Shown here: positions 34,618 to 43,397 of the stretch, one piece after another
Numbering within the stretch: the stretch's first letter is position 1
How the letters are laid out: each line of letters starts with the position of its first letter
Source of the DNA: Micromonospora pattaloongensis
Lineage (GTDB): Bacteria > Actinomycetota > Actinomycetes > Mycobacteriales > Micromonosporaceae
DNA length: 64,000 bases
Direction: 5' to 3'
Assembly: GCF_900107255.1 (NCBI RefSeq)
Contig: NZ_FNPH01000003.1
Location: 558,001-622,000, forward strand
The notes under the pieces: model-generated
What the model saw: only the letters and a program-made list of their open reading frames with translations
Told to the model about the DNA's origin: nothing
Database searches by the model: none
Made by a program: the position numbers and the translations under genes

Positions 34618-35570
34618 CGGCGCTCGTCGAGCTGGTCTCCCGGGTCCAGCAGATTCAACAGCAGCTCGGTGTCGTCGCCGGCCGGACGGTTTCCGGCAGC
34701 GCCGGCGCCTTCGCCAGCGAGCTCAGCGCGGCCCGCTCCGCGACCGGCACGACCGTCGCGACCGGGGCGGCAACCGGCAACGACGTGGTCGCGGCCGCCC
34801 GCAAGTACCTCGGCGTGCCGTACGTCTTCGGCGGCACCGACCCGGCGACCGGCCTCGACTGCTCCGGCCTCGTGCAGCGGGCCTACCGCGACCTCGGCAT
34901 CACGCTGCCGCGGATCGCCGCCGACCAGGCGAAGGTGGGCACCGAGGTGCCGAGCCTGGCGCAGGCGAAACCGGGCGACCTGCTGGCCTTCAACAGCCCG
35001 GTCGACCACATCGCCATCTACATCGGCGACGGCAAGATGATCGCGGCGCCGCAGCCGGGCGAGAACGTCAAGATCCAGGACGTCTACCAGAAGCCGGTCA
35101 CCATCCGGCGCATCATCCCCGACGTGCCCGCGGTGGGCGGCGCGGCGGGCGTCCGCCCCGCGGCGCTGCGCACCGCCACCGATCTGGCCGGCGTCCCGTA
35201 CGCCGAGCTGTTCAGCCGGGCCGGCGCGAAGCACGGCGTCTCCGCGAAGCTGCTCGCCGCGGTCGCCAAGGTCGAGTCGGGTTACAACCCGCGGGCGGTC
35301 AGCCCGGCCGGCGCACAGGGCCTGATGCAGCTGATGCCGGCCACGGCCAAGGGGCTCGGCGTCACGAACGCGTTCGACCCGACGCAGGCGGTCGACGGGG
35401 CGGCCCGGATGCTCGCCAGCCTGCTCAAGGAGTTCGACTCCGTGCCACTGGCGCTCGCCGCGTACAACGCCGGCGGTGGCGCGGTGCGGCGGTACGGCGG
35501 CATCCCGCCGTACGCCGAGACCCAGGCCTACGTCCCGAAGGTGCAGGCGGCGCTGGCCGCCCTCGGTTAG
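34614..35570 (+). CDS. NlpC/P60 plus lytic transglycosylase fusion (FlgJ-like wall hydrolase)
   Basis: A 318-residue protein with two murein-cutting domains. Residues about 55-155 are NlpC/P60, with the nucleophile in LDCSGLVQRAY, His in DHIAIYIGDG and a following polar residue. Residues about 195-315 are an SLT lysozyme-like domain with the catalytic Glu in KVESGYNP, GLMQLMPATA and AYNAGGGAVRRYGG. There is no signal peptide, as expected if it leaves through the flagellar export gate to open murein for the rod, the job of FlgJ in other bacteria. It lies between fliJ and fliK and overlaps fliJ by 4 bp. Confidence 0.9.
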   Translation: MTALVELVSRVQQIQQQLGVVAGRTVSGSAGAFASELSAARSATGTTVATGAATGNDVVAAARKYLGVPYVFGGTDPATGLDCSGLVQRAYRDLGITLPRIAADQAKVGTEVPSLAQAKPGDLLAFNSPVDHIAIYIGDGKMIAAPQPGENVKIQDVYQKPVTIRRIIPDVPAVGGAAGVRPAALRTATDLAGVPYAELFSRAGAKHGVSAKLLAAVAKVESGYNPRAVSPAGAQGLMQLMPATAKGLGVTNAFDPTQAVDGAARMLASLLKEFDSVPLALAAYNAGGGAVRRYGGIPPYAETQAYVPKVQAALAALG

Positions 35571-35583
35571 GAGAAGGCACCCC

Positions 35584-36891
35584 ATGACCATGCCCACGAT
35601 GCTGCCCCCGGCGATCCGGGCCGGCGCGCCCGAGACCGTCCGCGTCGGCGGCGGTGGCCCCGGCACGGCCGGCGCCGCAGACGGCGTGACCGGGCGCGCG
35701 CCCGAGAACGGCGAGCGCGGCGAGGGCGGCGCGGCGGAGGAGTTCACCGCGATCCTCGCGATGCTCGTCAACGGCGGCGCCGTCCCGACGGTCCCGGTCG
35801 CGCTCGCCGCGCCCGCGGGCGGCGAGACCCCGCCCGGCGGCGCTCCGGTGGCGGCGCCCGCCGCCGTCACCGCGCCCGGCACGACGGCGGTCGCGTTGCC
35901 GGCCGGTCTGCCCATGCCGGCCGCCGTCCCCGCCGACGTTGTGTCCACCGGTGCCGTGTCCACCGTTGTCGTGTCCACCGGTGTCGTGTCCGCCGAAGCC
36001 GTGCCCGCCGGCGCCGCGCTGCCGAACGCGTCGCCGTCCGGCACCGTGCCGGCCGATCCGGCGCTGCCCGGCGCTGTCGCGGCGGCGGCGCCCACCGCCG
36101 GCGCGCGCGCGACCGCGGGCCCCACGCCCGCCGCGTTCGGCCTGCCGGCCGGGTTCACCCCGGTCCCGACCCCGGCGCAGCCGCCCGTGATGTCGCCGAC
36201 CACTCCCGCTTCGACCACGGTTCCGGCGACGGCGGGGTCGCAGGAGACCGCACCGGCCACCACCGCGACGACCGGCACGCCGGCGAACGGGGAGCCGGCC
36301 GGCGAGGGCATCCCCGCCGCGACGACGTCCCCGACGACCGCGCCGGAGGCGGCGACGCGCCCGGCCGGGCCGGCCGGCGAGCCGACGACGGTGCACGCGG
36401 CGCCGGCCGTGGCCGCCCCGGCCGCCGGCGCGCCGACCGCCGCCGCGGCCACGCCACCGGCGGACCCGCCCGCGCCGCCGGCGAGCCAGATCGCGATGCA
36501 CATCGTGCCGCTGCGCCGGGAGGCGGACGGGGTGCACCGGCTCACCGTCCACCTGCACCCGGCCGACCTCGGTCCGGTGACCGTGCTCGCGGAGATCCGG
36601 GACGGCGGCATCCAGCTGCAGCTGGCCGGCGCCACCGAGGCGGGCCGGGAGGCGCTGCGCGGCGCGCTGTCGGACCTGCGCCGGGAACTGCAGCAGGCGG
36701 GCTTCGCGAACTGCTCGCTGGACCTGCGGCAGGACACGCCGCACGGCGGTCACGCGTTCCGCCCGCCGACCGCCGCGCCGGCGGAGGCGGAACGGGGCAG
36801 CGGGTCCGCAGCCGGCGCCCCGCCGCCGGAGCCCACGCCGCCGCCCGCCACCGGCCGGAACAGCGCCCGCCGACTCGACCTGCACCTGTAA
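35584..36891 (+). CDS. fliK: Flagellar hook-length control protein FliK
   Basis: A 435-residue protein. The first 300 residues are Ala/Pro/Thr/Val-rich and low in complexity, with a 4-unit tandem repeat, as expected of the molecular-ruler part. The C-terminal domain (about 305-385; VHRLTVHLHPADLGPVTVLAEI, LRGALSDLRRELQQAGF) is the Flg_hook domain that flips export specificity through FlhB. The ATG at 35584 follows GGAGAAGG; a 36-codon upstream extension is rejected. Confidence 0.92.
   Translation: MTMPTMLPPAIRAGAPETVRVGGGGPGTAGAADGVTGRAPENGERGEGGAAEEFTAILAMLVNGGAVPTVPVALAAPAGGETPPGGAPVAAPAAVTAPGTTAVALPAGLPMPAAVPADVVSTGAVSTVVVSTGVVSAEAVPAGAALPNASPSGTVPADPALPGAVAAAAPTAGARATAGPTPAAFGLPAGFTPVPTPAQPPVMSPTTPASTTVPATAGSQETAPATTATTGTPANGEPAGEGIPAATTSPTTAPEAATRPAGPAGEPTTVHAAPAVAAPAAGAPTAAAATPPADPPAPPASQIAMHIVPLRREADGVHRLTVHLHPADLGPVTVLAEIRDGGIQLQLAGATEAGREALRGALSDLRRELQQAGFANCSLDLRQDTPHGGHAFRPPTAAPAEAERGSGSAAGAPPPEPTPPPATGRNSARRLDLHL
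35941..36000 (+). repeat. Tandem 15-bp repeat inside fliK
   Basis: Four in-frame 15-bp units beginning GTGTCC(A/G)CCG and coding VSTGA/VSTVV/VSTGV/VSAEA. In-frame expansion or loss would change ruler length without breaking the gene. Confidence 0.85.
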
Positions 36892-36903
36892 CAGGAGACG
36901 ACG

Positions 36904-37338
36904 ATGACCAGCCCGATTCCGCCGCAGACCTACACACCGGTGACCGGCACGATGCCGACCACCACCGGCGCCACGAAGAGCAGCGGCGGCAACAGCCTCG
37001 GCCAGGACGCCTTCCTCAAGCTGCTCGTCGCGCAGCTGCGCTACCAGGACCCGACCAACCCGGCCGACGGCACGGCGTTCCTGGCCCAGACGGCCCAGTT
37101 CACGCAGGTCGAGAAGCTGGGTCAGATCGCCGCCGACCAGGAGAACCTGCTGCACGGGCAACTGATGCTCAACGCCAGCAGCCTCATCGGCCGCACCGTC
37201 AGCTACCCGGGCCCGGACGGCCAGCCGATCACCGGGGTGGTCACGGCCGCCTCGTTCACCGGCGGCGCACCGACCCTGCGGATCGGGGACACGGATGTCC
37301 CGCTCTTCGCCGTCACCGAGATCCGCCGTACGGCGTAA
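36904..37338 (+). CDS. flgD: Flagellar hook assembly protein FlgD
   Basis: A 144-residue hook cap. The conserved N-terminal block LGQDAFLKLLVAQLRYQDPTNPADGTAFLAQTAQF is complete. It is short because the C-terminal Tudor/Fn3-like part of enteric FlgD (about 230 residues) is reduced to a single small beta domain. Needed for hook polymerisation and then discarded. GGAGACG precedes the ATG. Confidence 0.95.
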   Translation: MTSPIPPQTYTPVTGTMPTTTGATKSSGGNSLGQDAFLKLLVAQLRYQDPTNPADGTAFLAQTAQFTQVEKLGQIAADQENLLHGQLMLNASSLIGRTVSYPGPDGQPITGVVTAASFTGGAPTLRIGDTDVPLFAVTEIRRTA

Positions 37339-37380
37339 CGACGCCCGACCACCGACCCCACAGATCAGAAGGAAGAACGC

Positions 37381-38580
37381 ATGCTCCGCTCCCTCTTCTC
37401 CAGCATCAGCGGCCTGCGGGCCCACCAGCAGATGATGGACGTGACCGGCAACAACATCGCCAACGTCAACACCGCCGGCTTCAAGGCCAGCCAGACGACC
37501 TTCCAGGACACGCTCAGCCAGCTCGTGCAGGCGGCCGGCGCGCCCGGCGGCGGCAACGGCGGCACCAACCCGGCCCAGGTCGGGCTCGGCGTGCGGCTCG
37601 GCGGCATCAACACCAATTTCTCGCAGGGCGGCGTGCAGAGCACCGGCCGCGGCACCGACCTGATGATCCAGGGCGACGGTTTCTTCGTCGTCCGCTCCGG
37701 CAACGAGGAGCTCTACACCCGGTCCGGCGCGTTCAACTTCGACACCGACGGCCGGCTGACGGCCAGCGGCGGCCGGGTCGTGCGGGGCTGGATGGCGGTC
37801 AACGGTGTGATCAACACCAGCGGTCCGATGGCGGACATCCGGCTGCCGCTCGGCGCCACGGTGCCGGCCACCCCCACGTCGACGGTGACCGTCGGCGGCA
37901 ACCTGCCGCTGGACGCGACGAGCGCCGGCCCGTACCAGGTTTCGATCGACGGGTACGACGCGCTGGGCAACACGCGCACGTTCACCGCGTCGTTCACGCG
38001 GACCGCCACCGCCCCGAACCCGACGTGGGACGTGACGGTGACCGGCGGCGACGCGCCGGTGACCCAGTCCGTCACGTTCGCCGCGAACGGCAGCGCCCCG
38101 ACGGCCGGCGGCACCGTCCCCATCACCGTCAACGGGCTCGCCGTCGACGTCGAGCTGGCCGGGGTCAGCAGCTACGCCGGCGAGAAGACGCTCACGGTCA
38201 CCGGCCAGAACGGCTCGCAGGCCGGCACGCTGCAGGCGTACACGATCGCGCCGGACGGCGCCCTGGTCGGTGTCTTCTCCAACGGGCAGAAGCAGCCGCT
38301 GGGACAGGTCGCCCTGGCCAACTTCAACAACCCGCCCGGCCTGGAGAAGGTCGGCGACTCGATGTACCGCACCTCGGTGAACTCGGGCGTCGCGCAGGTC
38401 GGCGTCGCCGGCACCGGCGGGCGGGGCGCGCTGCAGGGCATGGCGCTGGAGATGTCCAACGTGGACCTTGCGCAGGAGTTCACCAACCTGGTCATCGCGC
38501 AGCGCGGCTTCCAGGCCAACTCCCGGGTCATCACGACCTCGGACGAGCTGCTGCAGGACCTGGTCAACCTCAAGCGCTGA
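37381..38580 (+). CDS. flgE: Flagellar hook protein FlgE
   Basis: A 399-residue hook subunit. N-terminal SISGLRAHQQMMDVTGNNIANVNTAGFKASQTTF and C-terminal LEMSNVDLAQEFTNLVIAQRGFQANSRVITTSDELLQDLVNLKR frame a variable Thr/Gly-rich middle. Last gene of the basal-body/hook operon, ending at a strong hairpin. In the absence of flgF and flgG in this window it is also the nearest relative of the distal rod proteins. Confidence 0.96.
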   Translation: MLRSLFSSISGLRAHQQMMDVTGNNIANVNTAGFKASQTTFQDTLSQLVQAAGAPGGGNGGTNPAQVGLGVRLGGINTNFSQGGVQSTGRGTDLMIQGDGFFVVRSGNEELYTRSGAFNFDTDGRLTASGGRVVRGWMAVNGVINTSGPMADIRLPLGATVPATPTSTVTVGGNLPLDATSAGPYQVSIDGYDALGNTRTFTASFTRTATAPNPTWDVTVTGGDAPVTQSVTFAANGSAPTAGGTVPITVNGLAVDVELAGVSSYAGEKTLTVTGQNGSQAGTLQAYTIAPDGALVGVFSNGQKQPLGQVALANFNNPPGLEKVGDSMYRTSVNSGVAQVGVAGTGGRGALQGMALEMSNVDLAQEFTNLVIAQRGFQANSRVITTSDELLQDLVNLKR

Positions 38581-38592
38581 TCGCGGAACCGG

Positions 38593-38630
38593 CGGGGGCG
38601 GGTGGCTTCGGCCACCCGCCCCCGGGCGTT
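38593..38630 (+). terminator. Terminator after flgE
   Basis: A perfect 14-bp stem (38593-38606 with 38611-38624) with an extra-stable TTCG loop, followed by GGCGTTTTC. Separates the hook operon from the motor/export operon. Confidence 0.9.
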
Positions 38631-38635
38631 TTCTC

Positions 38636-38662
38636 CTCAATTAACCCCACTCCGGGTCGATG
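38636..38662 (+). promoter_or_regulatory. FliA-type promoter of the flbD-flhB operon
   Basis: CTCAA, 15 bp, GTCGATG (one change in the -10). It starts 11 bp after the terminator stem and ends 60 bp before flbD. Confidence 0.68.
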
Positions 38663-38722
38663 GAAAAAGCGACGGGGCCACGGACGGCTCCCGCCGCCGT
38701 GACGACCCAAGGACGGATAGTC

Positions 38723-39004
38723 GTGATACTCGTGACGCGCCTCAACGGTGCCGCGTTCGCTCTGAACCCGGACCTGGTCGAGCGTGCCGACTGCACGCCC
38801 GACACGGTCATCACCCTCGTCGACGGCACCAAGTACGTGATCTCGGAATCGGTGCCGACCTTCATCGAACTCGTGCGCGAGTACCGGGCGTCCGTGATCG
38901 CACAGGCGCACCGCATGGAAACCGAGCCCCCCACGATGCGGGAGCACCCCGCCGCGCAGGACATGGACGCGACCGTTCTGCGGCTGCACCGGAAGGAACG
39001 CTGA
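38723..39004 (+). CDS. flbD: Flagellar FlbD family protein
   Basis: A 93-residue protein beginning MILVTRLNGAAFALNPDLVE with TPDTVITLVDGTKYVISES, the short FlbD/SwrD fold. In Bacillus SwrD boosts motor power and its gene lies beside flagellar operons. The GTG at 38723 with AAGGA upstream gives the typical N-terminus; a frame open 21 codons upstream runs through the promoter and was rejected. The C-terminal 25 residues extend past the usual end. Stop overlaps the motA start by one base. Confidence 0.85.
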   Translation: MILVTRLNGAAFALNPDLVERADCTPDTVITLVDGTKYVISESVPTFIELVREYRASVIAQAHRMETEPPTMREHPAAQDMDATVLRLHRKER

Positions 39005-39789
39005 TGGATCTCGCCGCGATCATCGGCCTTGTGGTCGCCTTCGGCGCGATCTTCACCGCACAGCTCCTCGAGGGCGGCAACCCCGCCTCGCTCTTCCTGC
39101 TGCCGCCGCTGGTCCTGGTCTTCCTGGGCAGCTTCGGCGCCGCCATGCTCGGCGGCGTCATGAAGGACAGCCTCGGCGTGTTCGGCCAGATCAAGCGGGC
39201 CTTCACCGCCAAGGTGACGCCGCCGAACGAGCTCGTGGACGGCGTGGTGAAGCTCGCCGAGCGGGCACGGCGGGAAGGGCTGCTGGCGCTGGAGGACACG
39301 GTCAAGGAGGTCAACGACCCGTTCCTCAAGCGCGGCCTGCAGCTCGCCATCGACGGCACCGACCCGGAGGAGCTCAGCGAGATCCTCTACGCGGAGGTGA
39401 GCGCGAAGCGCAAGGCCGACAAGACGAGCGCCAAGATCTTCGAAGCCATGGGCGGCTACGCGCCGACCATCGGCATCGTCGGCACGGTGATGGGCCTCGT
39501 GAACGTGCTGGAGAACCTCGACAAGCCGGAGACGCTCGGGCACTCGATCGCCGTCGCCTTCCTCGCGACGCTCTGGGGCATCATGAGCGCGAACGTCATC
39601 TGGCTGCCGATCGCGGCCCGCCTGAAGCGGATCAGCGAGCTGGAGTGCGATCAGATGGAGCTCGCCATCGAGGGCGTGCTGGCGATCCAGGCGGGTTCCA
39701 ACCCGCGCCTGGTCGCGCAGAAACTGCGCAGCCTGCTGCCGCCGGACGCCGCCAAGGCCGACGGCGACAAGGCCAAGAAGGCGGCCTGA
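39004..39789 (+). CDS. motA: Flagellar motor stator protein MotA
   Basis: A 261-residue stator protein with four membrane segments (about 4-24, 33-53, 155-175, 190-210). The cytoplasmic loop contains RARREGLLALED and the conserved prolines lie in GGYAPTIGIVGTVMGL and nearby. With MotB it forms the proton channel that drives the rotor. A lysine-rich tail follows. motB starts one base after the stop. Confidence 0.96.
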   Translation: MDLAAIIGLVVAFGAIFTAQLLEGGNPASLFLLPPLVLVFLGSFGAAMLGGVMKDSLGVFGQIKRAFTAKVTPPNELVDGVVKLAERARREGLLALEDTVKEVNDPFLKRGLQLAIDGTDPEELSEILYAEVSAKRKADKTSAKIFEAMGGYAPTIGIVGTVMGLVNVLENLDKPETLGHSIAVAFLATLWGIMSANVIWLPIAARLKRISELECDQMELAIEGVLAIQAGSNPRLVAQKLRSLLPPDAAKADGDKAKKAA

Positions 39790-39790
39790 C

Positions 39791-40687
39791 ATGTCGCACA
39801 AGAAGCGCGGCGGGCACCACGAGGAAGAGGAACACGTCAACCACGAGCGGTGGCTCGTGTCGTACGCGGACATGCTGACGCTGCTCTTCGTGCTCTTCGT
39901 GGTGCTGTTCTCGATGAGCAACGTCGACAAGGCGAAGTTCGAGAAGCTCGCCAGCAGCCTCGCCGACGGCTTCGGCTCCCGCAGCGCCGCCTTCTCCGGC
40001 CAGAGCGCGCCGCTGGAGGGCTCCGGCAACGACTCCAACGTCTTCCCGATCGACCCGGGCGCCAATCCCGGCCTGGAGCAGGCGGTCAGCCGGGGGGTGC
40101 CGCCCACCGCGGAGCAGCGCGCCCGGGAGGCCGGGGCGGCCGCCGCGGAACGCGCGCGGGCCTCGGCGAACGCGCGGGCCGCCGCCCGGGAGGCGAAAAA
40201 CCTCAAGGAGATCGAAAAGGAGATCAGGAACGCTCTCGTGCGCGCCGGGCTGCAGGAGAGCGTGCAGTTCACGATCGACGAGCGGGGCCTGCACGTCACG
40301 GTCGTGACCAGCGAGGTGGTCTTCGCGGGCGACCGGGCCGACCTGTTGACGGCCGGCCGGAAGATCATGGACGCCGTCGCGCCGCCGCTGCTGCCGCTCT
40401 CCAACACCATCCAGGTCGACGGGCACACCAACCAGCTTCCGGCGCCAACCATCAACTACCCGAGCGCGTGGGAGCTCTCCACCGCCCGCGCCTCCACGGT
40501 CGTCCGCTACCTGAACGCGAAGGGCGTGCCGCAGAAGCGGCTGGCGGCCGCCGGCTACGCGGGCACCCGCCCGCTCATCCCGCCGGACGACCCACGCTCG
40601 GTGACCATGAACCGCCGGGTCGACATCGTGATCATGTCGTCCCTCCCCCCTGAGCAGAGCGCGTTGCTGCCGTCGGCAGCCAACTGA
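39791..40687 (+). CDS. motB: Flagellar motor stator protein MotB
   Basis: A 298-residue stator anchor. His/Glu-rich N-terminus, then WLVSYADMLTLLFVLFVVLFSMS with the proton-binding Asp27, a plug/linker with an Ala/Arg/Glu helix (about 110-145), and a C-terminal OmpA-like murein-binding domain (IQVDGHTNQ, SAWELSTARASTVVRYL, NRRVDIVI). Leu/Val and not Tyr in the channel helix fits a proton, not sodium, motor, but this is inference. Confidence 0.96.
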   Translation: MSHKKRGGHHEEEEHVNHERWLVSYADMLTLLFVLFVVLFSMSNVDKAKFEKLASSLADGFGSRSAAFSGQSAPLEGSGNDSNVFPIDPGANPGLEQAVSRGVPPTAEQRAREAGAAAAERARASANARAAAREAKNLKEIEKEIRNALVRAGLQESVQFTIDERGLHVTVVTSEVVFAGDRADLLTAGRKIMDAVAPPLLPLSNTIQVDGHTNQLPAPTINYPSAWELSTARASTVVRYLNAKGVPQKRLAAAGYAGTRPLIPPDDPRSVTMNRRVDIVIMSSLPPEQSALLPSAAN

Positions 40688-40733
40688 CCCGGCGCGCCCC
40701 GTCCGTTCCACACGATCAGCAGTCGAGGTTCCG

Positions 40734-41180
40734 ATGAGCAAGAACGACAAGTCCGACGCCGACGAGGCGACGCCGAAGAAGTCCAAGAAGTTGCTGATGC
40801 TGCTGCTGGCAGTGGTGCTGCTGCTCGCCGGCGCTGCCGGCGGCTACTTCATGCTGGCCGGCCCGGCCTCCGGGTCGGACACACCGCCGCCGCCGGAGCC
40901 GGGCGCGGTGGTCGCGATGGACGCGGTGACGGTGAACCTGGCCGACGGGCACTACCTCAAGATGAGGATCGCGCTGCAGGCCACCGCGGACGCGCACGCC
41001 GAGCCCGACGGGAGCAAGGCGCTGGACCTGGCGATCACGAAGTACACCGACATGCAGATCGGCGAGCTCTCCTCGGCGGCGGGCCGGGCGAAGGCGAAGG
41101 CCGAGCTGCTGGCGAAGATCAAAGAGGCGTACGACGGCGAGATCATGGACGTCTACTTCACGGAGTTCGTGATGCAGTGA
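40734..41180 (+). CDS. fliL: Flagellar basal body-associated protein FliL
   Basis: A 148-residue single-pass protein: charged N-terminus, membrane helix at about 20-43 (KLLMLLLAVVLLLAGAAGGYFML), a Pro-rich linker and a C-terminal FliL domain (VTVNLADGHYLKMRIALQAT ... VYFTEFVMQ). It rings the stators and stabilises them. Placed after motAB with a 46-bp gap. Confidence 0.93.
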   Translation: MSKNDKSDADEATPKKSKKLLMLLLAVVLLLAGAAGGYFMLAGPASGSDTPPPPEPGAVVAMDAVTVNLADGHYLKMRIALQATADAHAEPDGSKALDLAITKYTDMQIGELSSAAGRAKAKAELLAKIKEAYDGEIMDVYFTEFVMQ

Positions 41181-41190
41181 CCGCGTCAGC

Positions 41191-42213
41191 ATGAACTATG
41201 GCGGTTTACCCGCCTGGTTTCCTCACACCGCCATCGGCCACGCCGATGGATACGCCGTGACCAAGTCCCCGTCCGCGGTCTCGACCACCCGTACCCGTGG
41301 CGCCATGACGCGCCGCGCCGGGGCCGGCGGCCCGCAGCCCTACGACTTCCGCCGGCCCATCAAGCTCTCCCGTGAACACGTCCGGACGCTGCAGATCGCG
41401 TTCGAGACGTACGCCCGGAGCGGCAGCACGCTGCTGACCACCCGGCTGCGGACCGTCTCGAACATGAACCTGCTCGCGATCGAGCAGCTGACGTACGAGG
41501 AGTACGTCGCGTCCCTGAACAACCCGACGGTGATCGCCGCCGTCACCCTGGAGCCGCTGCCCGGCTCCATCCTGTTCGAGCTCTCGCTCTCCACGGCGAT
41601 GGCCGCGATCGACCACATGCTCGGCGGTCCGGGCGGCCCCCAGCCGGAGCGGCCGCTGACCGACATCGAGCTGCCGCTGCTGCGTGGCCTGATGGACCGC
41701 CTGCTGGACGAGCTCCAGTACGCCTTCGAGCAGCTCGTCGAGATTCAGCCGAAGATCGGCGCGATCGAGTACAACCCCCAGTTCGTCCGCAGCCACTCCC
41801 CCGGCGACGCCGTCGTGGTCGCCTCTTTCGAGCTGAAGGTGGGCCAGGAGGAGTGCGTGGCGAGCATCTGCCTGCCGTTCGCCTCGATCCTGCCCGTGCT
41901 GGAGGCCGAGGGCGGCGAGGCCGTGCTCTCCGAGAAGGAGCAGACCGCCCGCCGCTCCGCCCGGCGCAACCTCACCGAGGGACTCTCGGCGGCGCCGCTC
42001 GACGTGGCGGTGCGCTTCCAGCCCGTGCGGATGCGGACCGACGACATCGTCCGGCTCCGCCCCGGCGACGTCGTGCCGCTCGGTCACGCGGTCAGTCGCC
42101 CGCTGGCCGTCACCGTCAACGACACCGTCTTCGCCCACGCCGTACCCGGCAACCAGGGCTCCCGCCTGGCCTGCCTGATCGTGCCTTCGTCCACCGAGGA
42201 GAACCACGCATGA
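41191..42213 (+). CDS. fliM: Flagellar motor switch protein FliM
   Basis: Up to 340 residues from the ATG at 41191; a GTG at 41257 with GATGGA upstream is an equally good start and gives 318. The middle CheC-like domain includes [18 protein letters not shown] (the GGxG FliG contact) and the C-terminal SpoA-like domain covers about 255-335. With either start I see no LSQxEIDALL-type CheY-binding peptide at the N-terminus. Overlaps fliN by 4 bp. Confidence 0.93.
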   Translation: MNYGGLPAWFPHTAIGHADGYAVTKSPSAVSTTRTRGAMTRRAGAGGPQPYDFRRPIKLSREHVRTLQIAFETYARSGSTLLTTRLRTVSNMNLLAIEQLTYEEYVASLNNPTVIAAVTLEPLPGSILFELSLSTAMAAIDHMLGGPGGPQPERPLTDIELPLLRGLMDRLLDELQYAFEQLVEIQPKIGAIEYNPQFVRSHSPGDAVVVASFELKVGQEECVASICLPFASILPVLEAEGGEAVLSEKEQTARRSARRNLTEGLSAAPLDVAVRFQPVRMRTDDIVRLRPGDVVPLGHAVSRPLAVTVNDTVFAHAVPGNQGSRLACLIVPSSTEENHA

Positions 42214-42977
42214 CGTCCCCTACCCTCGCCGACGCCCAGCTCGACCTCGTCCGGGCCGCCGCCCGCGCGGCGCTGGCCGTGCTGCCGACGAGCGAAGCCC
42301 TGCAGGCCGACGAGCCGCGCGGCGACACCCCGCAGCCGCTGCCGCGCGGACAGGCCGTGACCGCCCGGTTCACCGGCTCCGCCACGGGTGAGGTCGTGGT
42401 CGTGGTCGGCCAGGATCTCGCCGACGCCCTGCGGGAGAGCCCGCTCGGCGAGCTGGACCTGACCACCGCGGTCCGTCCGGCGCTGGAGGCCGCCGCCGGC
42501 ACGTTCGGCCCGGTCGTGCTCGACCCCGGCCTGGCGATGGAGCCGTCGGTGGCGCTGAGCGCGCTGACCGCCAAGGGCAACGCCGTCCTCGTGCCGCTCA
42601 CCGACGGTGCCGAGATCCGCGCGCTGGTCGCGCTCCGCCTGGAGCCGTGGCCCGGCGAGCCGTCGGCCCCGGCGCCGGCCGGCTGGAGCCCCGCGCCGAC
42701 CCCGCCGAAGGCGGCGAGCGCACCGCGCGGCGGACTCGAGCTGCTGCACGACGTGGAGATGGAGGTCTCGGCCGAACTCGGCCGGACCCGGATGAGCGTC
42801 CGGGAGCTGCTCTCCCTCACCCCCGGCGCGATCATCGAGCTGGACCGGGGCGCCGGGACCCCGGCGGACCTGCTGGTCAACGGGCGGCTCATCGCCCGCG
42901 GCGAGGTCGTCGTCATCGACGAGAACTTCGGGCTGCGGATCACCGAGCTCGTGGCGCCGGGCAACGAACACGCCTAG
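42210..42977 (+). CDS. fliN: Flagellar motor switch protein FliN (FliY-like long form)
   Basis: A 255-residue protein, far longer than enteric FliN (137). The last 80 residues are the SpoA domain ([50 protein letters not shown]). Residues 1-150 look like a CheC/FliY-type domain, but the phosphatase ExxN motif reads E93-AA-A96, so activity is doubtful. The linker is Pro/Ala-rich. GAGGAGA precedes the ATG. Forms the lower C-ring with FliM. Confidence 0.92.
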   Translation: MTSPTLADAQLDLVRAAARAALAVLPTSEALQADEPRGDTPQPLPRGQAVTARFTGSATGEVVVVVGQDLADALRESPLGELDLTTAVRPALEAAAGTFGPVVLDPGLAMEPSVALSALTAKGNAVLVPLTDGAEIRALVALRLEPWPGEPSAPAPAGWSPAPTPPKAASAPRGGLELLHDVEMEVSAELGRTRMSVRELLSLTPGAIIELDRGAGTPADLLVNGRLIARGEVVVIDENFGLRITELVAPGNEHA

Positions 42978-42986
42978 GGGATCGGT

Positions 42987-43397
42987 GTGATCGAACTAGT
43001 CCTCCGGATCACGCTCTCCCTCCTGATCGTCCTCGGCCTGATGTGGGGGCTGGCACGGCTCGCCCGTCGCCCGCTCTCCGGCCGGGGCGGGGCGGCGCTC
43101 GCCGTCATCTCCCGCCAGCAGCTCACCCGCGGCTCCTCGGTGGCGCTGCTGCGCGTGGTCGACCGGGCGCTGGTCGTCGGCATCACCGACAACCAGGTGA
43201 CCCTGCTCGCCGAGACCGACCTGGCCTCCGTGGAGCGGCACCTCCAGGAGCCGGCGGAGCAGCGCTCCGCGGTCGAGGTCGCGCCGGGCGACCCGGTCGC
43301 CCCGGTCACCCCCGGCCGCCTGGACGGGTCGATCCTCTCCCCCGCCACCTGGTCACGGACCGTGAACTTCCTGCGCGAGCGGACGGTGCGCCGCTGA
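42987..43397 (+). CDS. fliO: Flagellar biosynthetic protein FliO
   Basis: A 136-residue single-pass protein: N-terminal membrane helix IELVLRITLSLLIVLGLMWGLARL, then the small FliO cytoplasmic domain (LAVISRQQLTRGSSVALLRVVDRALVVGITDNQVTLLAE). It helps FliP assemble. GTG start; stop shares a base with the fliP ATG. Confidence 0.92.
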   Translation: MIELVLRITLSLLIVLGLMWGLARLARRPLSGRGGAALAVISRQQLTRGSSVALLRVVDRALVVGITDNQVTLLAETDLASVERHLQEPAEQRSAVEVAPGDPVAPVTPGRLDGSILSPATWSRTVNFLRERTVRR

